NCBI GenBank assembly: GCA_035626475.1
Contig: DASPNP010000015.1
Location: 28,410 to 92,409 of the forward strand
Direction: 5' to 3'
Length of the DNA: 64,000 nt
Origin: DASPKT01 sp035626475
GTDB lineage: Bacteria > Pseudomonadota > Alphaproteobacteria > Azospirillales > Azospirillaceae
The translations under genes and the position numbers were made by a program. Positions 51,421-59,529 of the stretch are shown in pieces. Under the pieces are notes generated by a model that made no database searches, was not told where the DNA came from, and saw only the letters and a list, made by a program, of their open reading frames with translations. The stretch's first letter is position 1, and every line of letters starts with the position of its first letter.

Positions 51421-53082
51421 GTGACCGCGCTTCCCCATTCGACGGGCGGTTCCCGGGCCGCCTCCCCTCCCTTCCTCGCCGGCGGCGGGGAGATGGGCGG
51501 GCGCATCCGCGCGCATGACTGGGCCCTGACGCCCCTGGGCCCGCCGGAGCGCTGGCCGGAGACGCTGCGGGTCATGGTGCCGCTGATGCTGGAAAGCCGC
51601 CAGCCGACGGTCCTGTTCTGGGGGCCGGCGCGCACCCTGCTCTACAACGACGCCTACGCGCCGCTGATGGGCGCGCGGCACCCGCACGCGCTGGGCCGCC
51701 CCTTCGCCGAGGTCTGGCACGAGATCCTGGACGAGATCGGCCCGATCATGGACCGCGCCTTCGCCGGCACCGCCGTCCACATGGACGATATCCGGCTGGT
51801 GCTGCTGCGCAACGGCTATCCCGAGGAGACGCATTTCAGCTTCTCCTACACGCCGGTGCGCGACGCGGCGGGCGGGGTCGCGGGTGTCTTCTGCACCTGC
51901 CTGGAGACGACGGGGACGGTGCAGGCGGTGGCGCACCGGCGCTTCCAGACGGCGCTGCTGGAGCGCATCCGGTCCCTGGTGGACGCGACCGAGATCATGG
52001 CCGCCGCGTCGGAGATGCTGGGCCGCGAGCTGGGCGTCGCCCAGGTCGGCTACAGCGAGGTGGAGGCGAACGGCGAATTCATCGCCATCGCCAGGGACTG
52101 GAGCGACGGGCGCATCCCCAGCGTCGTCGGCCGCCACCGGCTGGGCGATTTCGGGGAGCGGATCAAGGCGGACCTCCATGCCGGCCGGGAGATCGAGATC
52201 CGCGACGTGGCGGCGGACCCGCGCACGGCGGGCGCCCCGACGGCCGCCGCCTTCGCCGCGCTCTCGATCCGGGCCGTTCTGGCGGTGCCGCTGATCAAGC
52301 GGGGGCGCCTGTTCGCCACCCTGTTCGTCCACCATGCCGAGCCCCGGGTCTGGAGCGACGCCGACCGGGCGCTCGCCCGCGAGGTGGCGGAGCGGACCTG
52401 GGGTGCGGTCTCCCGCGCCCGCGCCGACGCCGCCCGCGCCGAGGCGGAGCGCCGGCAGGTCCTGCTGATGCGCGAGGTGGACCACCGGGCGAAGAACGCG
52501 CTGGCCGTGGTGCAGACCGTGGTGCGCCTCACCCGCGCCGCCACCCAGCGGGAGTTCCTGGAGGCCGTGGAGGGCCGCATCGCCGCGCTGGCCCGTGCCC
52601 ACAGCCTGCTGGCGAACGGCCGCTGGAGCGGCGCCGGGCTGCGCGCCCTGGCGGCGGAGGAGCTGGATCCCTATGTCGGCGACGGGCGGGGCGAGGCGGT
52701 CCTGGACGGGCCGGACGTCGCGCTGGCGCCCGACGCGGTGCAGCCGACCGCCATGGTGCTGCACGAGCTCGCCACCAACGCGGCCAAGTACGGCGCCCTG
52801 TCCCACCCCGGCGGGCGGGTGCGCCTGTCCTGGTCGCCCACGCCCGATGGCGGGCTGGAGCTGGAATGGCGCGAGGAGGACGGGCCGCCGCTGGCCGGGC
52901 CGCCGGGCCGCCAGGGCTTCGGCTCCGAGATGGTCGCCGCCGCCGCCACCCAGCTGGGCGGCACCGCGCGCTTCGACTGGGACCCGTCGGGGCTGCGCTG
53001 CCGCCTGTCCATGGCCCCGGACGCGCTGTCGGGCGCGACCGATCCGGGTATCCCCGCCCCTTCCTTGTCACGGCCGGCCTGA
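51421..53082 (+). CDS. PAS-GAF HWE-type sensor histidine kinase
   Basis: Predicted 553-residue soluble kinase. I chose the GTG at 51421 because the protein then begins shortly before the PAS-like DWALTPLGPPERWPETLRVM; earlier in-frame ATGs (51307, 51337) add low-quality sequence. An N-terminal PAS (VLFWGPARTLLYNDAYAPLM) is followed by a GAF domain (about 190-345: IRDVAADPRTAGAPTAAAFA, VLAVPLIKRGRLFATLFVHH). The kinase core is of the HWE class: MREVDHRAKNALAVVQTVVR with phospho-His, MVLHELATNAAKYGALSHPG, and LELEWREEDGP with the diagnostic W-x-E. Such kinases are common in alphaproteobacteria and often take part in light or stress signalling. The signal is unknown. Confidence 0.88.
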   Translation: MTALPHSTGGSRAASPPFLAGGGEMGGRIRAHDWALTPLGPPERWPETLRVMVPLMLESRQPTVLFWGPARTLLYNDAYAPLMGARHPHALGRPFAEVWHEILDEIGPIMDRAFAGTAVHMDDIRLVLLRNGYPEETHFSFSYTPVRDAAGGVAGVFCTCLETTGTVQAVAHRRFQTALLERIRSLVDATEIMAAASEMLGRELGVAQVGYSEVEANGEFIAIARDWSDGRIPSVVGRHRLGDFGERIKADLHAGREIEIRDVAADPRTAGAPTAAAFAALSIRAVLAVPLIKRGRLFATLFVHHAEPRVWSDADRALAREVAERTWGAVSRARADAARAEAERRQVLLMREVDHRAKNALAVVQTVVRLTRAATQREFLEAVEGRIAALARAHSLLANGRWSGAGLRALAAEELDPYVGDGRGEAVLDGPDVALAPDAVQPTAMVLHELATNAAKYGALSHPGGRVRLSWSPTPDGGLELEWREEDGPPLAGPPGRQGFGSEMVAAAATQLGGTARFDWDPSGLRCRLSMAPDALSGATDPGIPAPSLSRPA

Positions 53083-53168
53083 CCTCGGTCATGGCGGGCG
53101 GCCGGCTTTGCGGCCATAGTCCGCCCGCAGTACGCCCGCCCGACCAACCGGCCCCGAGGAGACCCGAG

Positions 53169-53627
53169 ATGAACCGCCGCGCTTTCCTGGCAGCCGCCGG
53201 CGCCGCCTCGCTGATGGGCGCCGCCGCCCTGGCCGCCCGCCCCGTCGCCGCCCCCGCGCCCGGGCCGCTGGTGGAGGTGTGGAAGTCGCCGACCTGCGGC
53301 TGCTGCGGCGCCTGGATCGAGCACATGAAGGCCGCCGGCTTCGAGGTCCGCGTCACGGAGACCGACGATCTGGCGCCGGTGAAGGCCGCGCGCGGCGTGC
53401 CCGGCGAGCTGGGCTCCTGCCACACCGCGGTGGTCGAGGGCTACGTGCTGGAGGGCCACGTCCCGGCCGCCGACGTGCGCCGGCTGCTGGCCGAGCGGCC
53501 CAAGGCCACGGGCCTCGCCGTGCCCGGCATGCCGGCCGACGCCCCCGGCATGGACCTCGGCACCGGCGAACCCTACGACGTGGTGCTGTTCGGACCCAAG
53601 GGCCGCACGCTGTTCGCGCGGCACTGA
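53169..53627 (+). CDS. DUF411 metal-binding protein
   Basis: Predicted 152-residue exported protein. The ATG at 53169 follows GAGGAGACCC and starts a signal with RR (NRRAFLAAAGAASLMGAAAL). The DUF411 core is VEVWKSPTCGCCGAWIEHMK, with three closely spaced Cys, then GELGSCHTAVVEGYVLEGHV with a Cys-His pair, and GMPADAPGMDLG. These are the conserved candidate metal ligands of DUF411 (CopG-like) proteins linked to copper. A periplasmic copper-binding role is likely by family. It follows the HWE kinase by 86 bases and ends next to a family-D repeat. Confidence 0.87.
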   Translation: MNRRAFLAAAGAASLMGAAALAARPVAAPAPGPLVEVWKSPTCGCCGAWIEHMKAAGFEVRVTETDDLAPVKAARGVPGELGSCHTAVVEGYVLEGHVPAADVRRLLAERPKATGLAVPGMPADAPGMDLGTGEPYDVVLFGPKGRTLFARH

Positions 53628-53639
53628 GGGGAAGCGATG

Positions 53640-53841
53640 AATATCCCTCTCCCCTTGCGGGAGAGGGATGGGGCCCGCGCGTAGCGTGGGAGGGTGAGGG
53701 GTCGGCGGGCGGCAGCCCGGCGTTCTCGACCGCTATGCCAAGCTAAGCCGTTGAGAACGCCCGCCTGCGGCGGTCGACCCCTCATCCCCCCATTGCTGTC
53801 GCAATGGGTCCCTCCTTCTCCCGCAAGGGGAGAAGGATATG
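53640..53841. repeat. ~200-bp nested inverted-repeat element (family D), copy 5, inverted relative to copy 4
   Basis: Between convergent DUF411 and fabI genes. Almost identical to copy 4 (47877) but in the opposite orientation, so the pair brackets 5.6 kb holding two kinases and the DUF411 gene. Ends are CCTCTCCCCTTGCGGGAGAG and CTTCTCCCGCAAGGGGAGAA. Confidence 0.87.
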
Positions 53842-53843
53842 GA

Positions 53844-54620
53844 TCACCCCATGATGTTGTAGCCGCCGTCGACATAGGTGGTGGCGCCGGTCAGCAGGCG
53901 GCCGGCGTCGGTCGCCAGCAGGGCGGTGGTCATGCCGACATCGTCGATCTCCACCAGCCGGTGGGCGGGCGCGCGGTCGGCGACCTTGTCCATCAGCTCC
54001 TGGAAATGGTCGATGCCGCTGGCGGCCCGGGTCCGGATCGGTCCGGGCGAGATGGCGTGGACGCGGATGCCCTTCGGGCCCAGCTCGGCCGCCATGTAGC
54101 GCACGGTGGCCTCCAGCGCCGCCTTGACCGGGCCCATGATGTTGTAGTGCTCGATCACCTTCTCCGCGCCGTAATAGCTCATGGTGAAGAGCGTGCCGCC
54201 CCGGTCCATCAGCGGCTCGGCCAGCTTCGCCATGCGCACGAAGCTGTGGCAGGAGACGTCCATCGCCGTCATGAACCCCTCGCGCGAGCTGTCGACGACG
54301 CGGCCGTGCAGGTCGGCCGTGGGGGCGAAGGCGATGGAGTGCAGCAGGAAGTCCAGCCGGCCCCACTCGGCCCGGACGGCCTCGAACACCGCCTCGAGCT
54401 GGCCGGGCTGCTGCACGTCGCAGGGCAGGAACAGCGGCGCCTCCAGCTCCGCCGCCAGCGGTTCGACGAAGCGCCTGGCCTTGTCGTTGAGGTAGGTGAC
54501 GGCGAGGTCGGCGCCCAGCCGGCGGAAGGCGCGGGCGCAGCCATAGGCGATGGACTGGTCGTTGGCGATGCCGACGACCAGGCCCTTCTTGCCGGCGAGG
54601 CTGGTGGAAAGGTCGGTCAT
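53844..54620 (-). CDS. fabI: enoyl-ACP reductase (FabI type)
   Basis: Predicted 258-residue NADH-dependent enoyl-ACP reductase of the short-chain dehydrogenase superfamily. The ATG at 54620 gives the family start with LAGKKGLVVGIANDQSIAYG. The catalytic pair is in MSYYGAEKVIEHYNIMGPVK (Tyr-x6-Lys spacing), and the tail carries GIRVHAISPGPIRTRAASGI and TGATTYVDGGYNIMG. It is the third gene of a leftward group with pta and ackA, separated from ackA by 332 bases that include an A/B repeat. This three-gene neighbourhood occurs in other alphaproteobacteria, where this FabI may be a second isoenzyme rather than the main one. Confidence 0.92.
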   Translation of the reverse strand: MTDLSTSLAGKKGLVVGIANDQSIAYGCARAFRRLGADLAVTYLNDKARRFVEPLAAELEAPLFLPCDVQQPGQLEAVFEAVRAEWGRLDFLLHSIAFAPTADLHGRVVDSSREGFMTAMDVSCHSFVRMAKLAEPLMDRGGTLFTMSYYGAEKVIEHYNIMGPVKAALEATVRYMAAELGPKGIRVHAISPGPIRTRAASGIDHFQELMDKVADRAPAHRLVEIDDVGMTTALLATDAGRLLTGATTYVDGGYNIMG

Positions 54621-54698
54621 GGGGGTGGTCCTTGGTTTTGCTCTGGCGTCGAAGCCGGGGAGCGGGAGGTATGGTCGGAGGCTCGGTCGCTCTCTCAA

Positions 54699-54910
54699 CC
54701 CGTCACCCCGGCGCAGGCCGGGGCCCAGGGGTTGCAGCGGGATACGGTGGATGCAGCCTCGTAGCCTCGTAGGTCGCATGGAGCGGAGCGCAATGCGACA
54801 CCCCGGCCGGAGCATGTCGCATTGCGCCTACGGCTCCATGCGACCTATGGTGCTTCATCAGCCTCCCATGGCTGCAACCCCTGGGTTCCGGCCTGCGCCG
54901 GGATGACGGG
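54699..54910. repeat. modular nested palindrome (outer arm A, inner arm B)
   Basis: Outer arms ACCCGTCACCCCGGCGCAGG and CCTGCGCCGGGATGACGGG enclose B arms CGTAGGTCGCATGGAGCGGA and GGCTCCATGCGACCTATGG. It lies in the 332-base gap between ackA and fabI, transcribed in the same direction, so it would be part of a shared transcript. Confidence 0.82.
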
Positions 54911-54952
54911 AATGGGTGGCATGAAGGTCGAGCTTGTTCTCCGAGCGTCACA

Positions 54953-56146
54953 TCACGACGCCAGCGCCAGCGGCGCGGCGGTGGTCAGCGACAGGGTGTG
55001 GTGGGCGATCATGCGCTCCTCGTCGGTGGGGATGACCCAGACGGAGGCGCGGCTGTGCGGGCGGCTGATGGCGGCGTGGTGGGCCTCGTTGGCGGCGGGG
55101 CAGAGGAACACCCCCAGCCAGTGCAGCCGCTCGCAGACCCGGCGGCGGATCTCGGCCGAGCGCTCGCCGATGCCGGCGGTGAAGACCAGCGCGTCCAGAC
55201 CGCCCATGCCGGCCGCCAGCGCCCCGATCTCGCGCACCACCCGGTGGACGAACAGCTCGACCGCCTCGGCCGCCTCCGGCGCGCTTGATGCCAGCAGGTC
55301 GCGCATGTCGTTGCTGACGCCCGACATGCCCAGCAGGCCGGAGCGCTTGTAGAGCAGGTCCTGCACCGCCCGGGCGTCCATCCCCAGCGCCTGGATCAGG
55401 TGCAGCACCACGCCGGGGTCGAGCGTGCCGCAGCGCGTGCCCATCACCAGCCCGTCCAGTGCGGTGAAGCCCATGCTGCTTTCCACCGAGCGGCCATTGT
55501 CGATGGCGCAGGCGCTGGCGCCGCTGCCCAGATGGCAGACCACCACCTTGCCCGCGGCCGCCTCGGGCGACAGCTCCGCCAGGCGACCGGCGACATACTC
55601 GTAGGACAGGCCGTGGAAGCCGTAGCGCCTGATCCCCTGCTCGTGCAGATCGCGCGGCAGGGCGAAGCGCTGGGCGACCGTCGGCTGGCCCGCATGGAAG
55701 GCGGTGTCGAAGCAGGCGATCTGCGGCAGGCCCGGATGGGCGGCGGCCAGCGCCCGGATCGGCGCGAGGTTGTGCGGCTGGTGCAGCGGCGCCAGCGGCA
55801 CCAGGCTCTCCAGCTCGGCCAGCACGGCGGGCGTCACCAGCACCGGCGCGCGGAAGGCCGTCCCGCCATGCACCACCCGGTGGCCGGCGGCGGCCAGCCT
55901 GTCGCCGCCCAGATGCGCCTCGATCCACTCGACCAGCAGGGATGAAAGCTCCGCCGTGCCGGCGCCGGGGGCGAGGTCGCGGCTCTCCACCATCCCGCCG
56001 TCGCGGTCCTTCACGGCGAGGACCGGCCTGGTGCCGATCCCCTCGATCTGGCCGCGCAGCAGCATCGTGGGCTCGGCGCCGGCGGCGAAGACCTGGAACT
56101 TCAGGCTGGAGGAGCCGGCGTTGATGACGGCGATGGCGTCACTCAT
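54953..56146 (-). CDS. ackA: acetate kinase
   Basis: Predicted 397-residue enzyme interconverting acetyl phosphate and ADP with acetate and ATP. Family blocks are AIAVINAGSSSLKFQVF, AAAGHRVVHGGTAF, CFDTAFHAGQP, RYGFHGLSYEYVAGRLAEL, VVCHLGSGASACAID and GLVMGTRCGTLDPGVV. Length matches the family (about 400). The ATG at 56146 lies inside the 3' end of the Pta gene (8-base overlap), so the two are translationally coupled. Together they give substrate-level ATP from acetyl-CoA, useful when oxygen is short, which fits the FNR/FixK-like box upstream. Confidence 0.94.
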   Translation of the reverse strand: MSDAIAVINAGSSSLKFQVFAAGAEPTMLLRGQIEGIGTRPVLAVKDRDGGMVESRDLAPGAGTAELSSLLVEWIEAHLGGDRLAAAGHRVVHGGTAFRAPVLVTPAVLAELESLVPLAPLHQPHNLAPIRALAAAHPGLPQIACFDTAFHAGQPTVAQRFALPRDLHEQGIRRYGFHGLSYEYVAGRLAELSPEAAAGKVVVCHLGSGASACAIDNGRSVESSMGFTALDGLVMGTRCGTLDPGVVLHLIQALGMDARAVQDLLYKRSGLLGMSGVSNDMRDLLASSAPEAAEAVELFVHRVVREIGALAAGMGGLDALVFTAGIGERSAEIRRRVCERLHWLGVFLCPAANEAHHAAISRPHSRASVWVIPTDEERMIAHHTLSLTTAAPLALAS

Positions 56147-57578
56147 GGCCCTGGCTCCCGTTCGCGGCCACCAGCGCCATGATGGCGCAGGAGGCCAGCC
56201 GCGTCTGGACCGAGTCCGCCCGGCTGGTCAGCACGACCGGCACCCGCGCGCCCAGCACGATGCCGGCGGCGTCGGCGCTCGCCAGGAAGCTCAGCTGCTT
56301 GGCCAGCATGTTGCCGGCCTCCAGGTTCGGCACCAGCAGGATGTCCGGGTCGCCGGCCACGGGCGAGACGATGCCCTTGGTCGCGGCGGCGGCGTGGCTG
56401 ATGGCGTTGTCCAGCGCCAGCGGCCCGTCCAGCAGCCCGCCCCGGATCTGGCCGCGGTCGGCCATCTTGCACAGCGCGGCGGCGTCCAGCGTGCTCTGCA
56501 TGCGGGCGTTGACGGTCTCCACCGCGCTGAGGATGGCGACCTTCGGCAGGGCCACGCCCAGGGCGCGGGCGAGGTCGATGGCGTTCTGCGCGATGTCGGC
56601 CTTGGCCGCCAGGTCGGGCGCGATGTTGATGGCGGCGTCGGTGACGATCAGCGGCTTGGCGTAGGTGGGCACCGACATGACGTAGGCGTGGCTGACGCGG
56701 CGCGCGGTGCGCAGCCCGCCCTGGCGGCTCACCACCTCGCCCATCAGCTCGTCCGTGTGCAGGCTGCCCTTCATGATGGCCTGGGCCGAGCCGGTGCGCG
56801 CCAGCTCCACCGCCAGGGCGGCGGCGCCGTGGCTGTGCTCGGCATGGACCAGCTCGCAGCCCGAGAGGTCCAGCCCCTCGGCCTCGGCGATGGCGGTCAT
56901 GCGGCCCAGCGGGCCGACCAGGATCGGGCGGATCAGCCCGGCCTTCGCCGCCTCCAGCGCGCCCAGCAGGCTGTCGCGGTCGCAGGGATGGGCGATGGCG
57001 GTGCGCACCGGCTCCAGCCCCCGGCACTGCGCGATCAGGCGGCGGCTGTAGTCGTGGTGGATGACCCGGACCTCGGGCAGCGTCACGGCGGCGCGGCGCA
57101 CCTTCTCGGTCGGGGCGATCACCTCGGCCGTGCCGAGGATGACCTCCCTCCCCTCCTGGTTCAGGCAGCGGCAGTCCAGCACCACCCGGTTGCGCTCGGA
57201 ATCCAGGCTGGCGACGGTGACGGTCGCGGTGATGGTGTCGCCGGGCTTCACCGGCCGGCGGAAGCGCAAATCCTGGCCCAGATAGATCGTGCCCGGCCCC
57301 GGCAGCTTGGTGCCCAGCAGGGTGGAGAAGAGCGAGCCGCCCAGCATGCCGTGGGCGACGACGCCGTGGAACATGCCGGCGTCGGCGTATTCCGCATCGA
57401 GATGCGCCGGGTTCACGTCGCCCGACACGGTGGCGAACAGCTCGACGTCCTCCTGGGTGACGTGGCGGGAGAGGCTGGCGCTCTGCCCCAGCCGCAGTTC
57501 CGCGAAGGTGACGTTCTCGATGGTGCCCTGGGGGGCAGGGGCGGGGGTGCCCTTGGGCTCGAGGATGATGCTGTCCAT
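56139..57578 (-). CDS. pta: bifunctional MaoC-like hydratase / phosphate acetyltransferase
   Basis: Predicted 479-residue two-domain protein. Residues ~20-150 form a MaoC/R-hydratase domain (LGQSASLSRHVTQEDVELFA, GDVNPAHLDAEYADAGMFHG, VVAHGMLGGSLFSTLLGTKL). Residues ~175-479 form a phosphate acetyltransferase/butyryltransferase domain (PILVGPLGRMTAIAEAEGLD, AIMKGSLHTDELMGEV, DAAINIAPDLAAKADIAQNA). The fusion is known as bifunctional enoyl-CoA hydratase/phosphate acetyltransferase in alphaproteobacteria. It makes acetyl phosphate for AckA; the hydratase part may act on short enoyl-CoA, for instance toward polyhydroxyalkanoate (inference). It is first in the operon, 68 bases downstream of the FNR-like box. 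Confidence 0.92.
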   Translation of the reverse strand: MDSIILEPKGTPAPAPQGTIENVTFAELRLGQSASLSRHVTQEDVELFATVSGDVNPAHLDAEYADAGMFHGVVAHGMLGGSLFSTLLGTKLPGPGTIYLGQDLRFRRPVKPGDTITATVTVASLDSERNRVVLDCRCLNQEGREVILGTAEVIAPTEKVRRAAVTLPEVRVIHHDYSRRLIAQCRGLEPVRTAIAHPCDRDSLLGALEAAKAGLIRPILVGPLGRMTAIAEAEGLDLSGCELVHAEHSHGAAALAVELARTGSAQAIMKGSLHTDELMGEVVSRQGGLRTARRVSHAYVMSVPTYAKPLIVTDAAINIAPDLAAKADIAQNAIDLARALGVALPKVAILSAVETVNARMQSTLDAAALCKMADRGQIRGGLLDGPLALDNAISHAAAATKGIVSPVAGDPDILLVPNLEAGNMLAKQLSFLASADAAGIVLGARVPVVLTSRADSVQTRLASCAIMALVAANGSQGHE

Positions 57579-57645
57579 GGTCGGTGCTCCGGGGAACGGG
57601 AGGTCTCTGTCCCCGCCCTTCTACGAGGCTTCCGCCGCCGAACCA

Positions 57646-57659
57646 TTGACCGAGATCAA
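57646..57659. promoter_or_regulatory. FNR/FixK-type anaerobox upstream of pta-ackA
   Basis: TTGACCGAGATCAA matches the FNR/FixK consensus TTGAT-N4-ATCAA at 9 of 10 defined positions. Its centre is 74 bases before the pta start codon, compatible with a -41.5 activator position for a transcript with a short leader. The rest of the 242-base gap 57579-57820 shows nothing else. Confidence 0.62.
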
Positions 57660-57820
57660 GAATGCCGCGGATGCTCATCCCAAGGGGGATTCCACGAAGG
57701 GGGAATGGGCTCCGCCGATGCCGCTACCGCCAGGGACGTGCCGGGCACCGCCACTGGACGGCTGTCCGGACCGCCATCGAACCGTCATTCTCTCTGCTCG
57801 GGCGAACCGGGGAGGACGGC

Positions 57821-58096
57821 ATGGGCGGACAGGCGGAGCGTTGCGGCGGCGAACCGCCCCTGCCCCGGCGATGCGCGCTCCACCTGATGGGCCACGCGGC
57901 GGCGGAGCGGCGGGGCATCGTCGAGGGGTGGATGCGGCAGGAGGCGGCCTGGCTGGCCTGGTACGAGGCGCAGCCGGCGGCGGTGCGGGCGGCCCGGCGG
58001 GACGACGCGGCTTACTTGCGCTGGCTGGCGGACCCCTCCCCCGCCAACGACCCCGGCCTGACGCCGCCGCATCTCTTCGCCCGCCGGCGCGGCTGA
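57821..58096 (+). CDS. small protein of unknown function
   Basis: Predicted 91-residue soluble protein, not recognised. The ATG at 57821 has GGGGAGGA directly upstream, a good ribosome site. The sequence is rich in Ala, Arg and Trp (ERRGIVEGWMRQEAAWLAWY, EAQPAAVRAARRDDAAYLRW) with two Cys near the N-terminus. There is no signal peptide or membrane segment. It is followed after 10 bases by another small unknown gene, so the two probably form an operon. Divergent from pta. Confidence 0.55.
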   Translation: MGGQAERCGGEPPLPRRCALHLMGHAAAERRGIVEGWMRQEAAWLAWYEAQPAAVRAARRDDAAYLRWLADPSPANDPGLTPPHLFARRRG

Positions 58097-58106
58097 GGGC
58101 CCGGCC

Positions 58107-58508
58107 ATGGCGATCGCCTTCGCGCCCGAGACGGGCCGTTCCCCCTGCCGCCACCGCGCCTGGGCCGCGGCGGCGGCCGACGCCAGCGTCGCGCTGCGCA
58201 AGCTGGTGACGGCGGAGACCCTGGTCGCGCTGCTGGCGGGCCGCGAGGGGCCGGAGCCCTGGGCCGCCCATCTGGCCGCCCTGTTCGGCCGCTTCCCCAC
58301 CGCCAGCCTCGCCGCCGCCGTGGCGGAGGACTCGGTGCCGCTGGAGGGCGTGCGCTCCTGCTACCGGGCGGCGCAGGCGGTGGCGCCCTGCCGCATCAGG
58401 CCGGTCGATCTCTGGCTGTACGAGGACGCCTCGCCGCTGGACGTGCAGCGCGCCTGGTACGCGCGGAGCCGCCGCGACCGAGAGCCGCGCCCGCTCGCCC
58501 GCCAGTAG
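58107..58508 (+). CDS. small protein of unknown function
   Basis: Predicted 133-residue soluble, helical protein, not recognised. It starts at ATG 58107 after a weak GAGGG and lies 10 bases after the previous small gene. Visible features are an Ala-rich helix (RAWAAAAADASVALRKLVTA), LAALFGRFPTASLAAAVAED and a Trp/Tyr-containing tail (IRPVDLWLYEDASPLDVQRA). No catalytic motif is evident. Its G+C-rich third positions follow the pattern of neighbouring genes, which supports coding. Confidence 0.55.
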   Translation: MAIAFAPETGRSPCRHRAWAAAAADASVALRKLVTAETLVALLAGREGPEPWAAHLAALFGRFPTASLAAAVAEDSVPLEGVRSCYRAAQAVAPCRIRPVDLWLYEDASPLDVQRAWYARSRRDREPRPLARQ

Positions 58509-58714
58509 GATATCCTCTTAGCGAAGTAATCGCGCGGTTGCGGTGTCGGGGTCGGCGGCAGCGGGAAGATCAAGCGGCGCGACACCCGCGGCCTAGCCGA
58601 ACGTATTAGCTGCAACCCCCTTTACTGCTTAGGGATTTATATCGCTTTTTACCGGTTCGGCGCCGCGGGGGCCGTGTTACGGTCGCTTTCGCCCGCCGCC
58701 AAGAAGACCGAGCA

Positions 58715-59071
58715 ATGACTGGCAAGCCTGAAGTCCTGGTCGTCGACGACGACCCCTTGGACCGTTTTCTCATCGCCGAGCGTCTGGCGGATCTCGGCTA
58801 CGCCGTGCACGACACCTACAGCGGCCCGCAGGCGTTGGGCATGCTGTACGGCCATCCGGCGATCGGGCTGCTGGTCACCGACATGGTGATGCCGGGGATG
58901 AGCGGGACCCACCTGGCCAACCGGGCGCGGGAGATCCGCCCCGACCTGAAGGTGGTGCTGGTCTCCGGCCGGATCGAGGGCGGCGACGGGCTGGATGAGA
59001 CCTTCCTGCCGAAGCCGCTGCGCCCCGAGGCCCTCGCCCGCACCCTGGACGGCATGCTGCGCGCCGGGTGA
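58715..59071 (+). CDS. single-domain CheY-like response regulator
   Basis: Predicted 118-residue stand-alone receiver. The acidic pocket is in VLVVDDDPLDRFLIAERLAD. The acceptor Asp is in GLLVTDMVMPGMSGTHLANR. VLVSGRIEGG has the Ser/Thr position, and the conserved Lys is in ETFLPKPLRPEAL. There is no output domain, so it acts by protein contact or as a phosphate relay or sink. It lies 458 bases upstream of the PYP-phytochrome kinase on the same strand, with repeats between, and could be its partner (inference); the two hybrid kinases elsewhere in the window carry their own receivers. Confidence 0.9.
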   Translation: MTGKPEVLVVDDDPLDRFLIAERLADLGYAVHDTYSGPQALGMLYGHPAIGLLVTDMVMPGMSGTHLANRAREIRPDLKVVLVSGRIEGGDGLDETFLPKPLRPEALARTLDGMLRAG

Positions 59072-59129
59072 GGCGGGCGTGCATTTAAGGCCGGTTAGAC
59101 GATGATGGCTGTACGGGTGTGCCCCACTA

Positions 59130-59411
59130 CCCGTCATCCCGGCGCAAGCCGGGACCCAGGGGTTGCAGCGGGATGCGGCGGATGCAGCGCTCCTTGATGG
59201 GCAGCGTTGCTGCTGTGCGTCCTTCGACAGGCTCAGGATGAGGACCTAATTGCTGCTCCCTGTTTAGCTCGCGCACTGGGAGCCAGGGATGCCTAGCATC
59301 CCCCGTTCCTCATCCTGAGCCTGTCGAAGGACGCACACCGGACCAGCCTCTCCACTTCATCGGCCGCCCATGGCTGCAACCCCTGGGTCCCGGCCTTCGC
59401 CGGGATGACGG
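59130..59411. repeat. modular nested palindrome (outer arm A, inner arm C)
   Basis: Outer arms CCCGTCATCCCGGCGCAAGC and CCTTCGCCGGGATGACGG enclose C arms CGTCCTTCGACAGGCTCAGG and CATCCTGAGCCTGTCGAAGG. It fills most of the 458-base gap between the CheY-like gene and the PYP-phytochrome kinase. The centre contains CTCGCGCACTGGGAGCCAGG and resembles that of the C unit at 46485. Confidence 0.83.
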
Positions 59412-59529
59412 TTAAGGTTGGAAACTGCCGGCGAGAAACAAGCAGACGGTCCCCGAACCGGTCTTTCCTGCCGGCGCCCCTTGACCCGAAAGTCTAGGCC
59501 GTCCGTCTTAAGCCTCTCGACCTAGGCGC

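Noticed and set aside
51182..51424. 80-codon frame between the two divergent kinases
   Set aside because: It lies in the AT-richer promoter gap, lacks a ribosome site, and its product has no recognisable feature.
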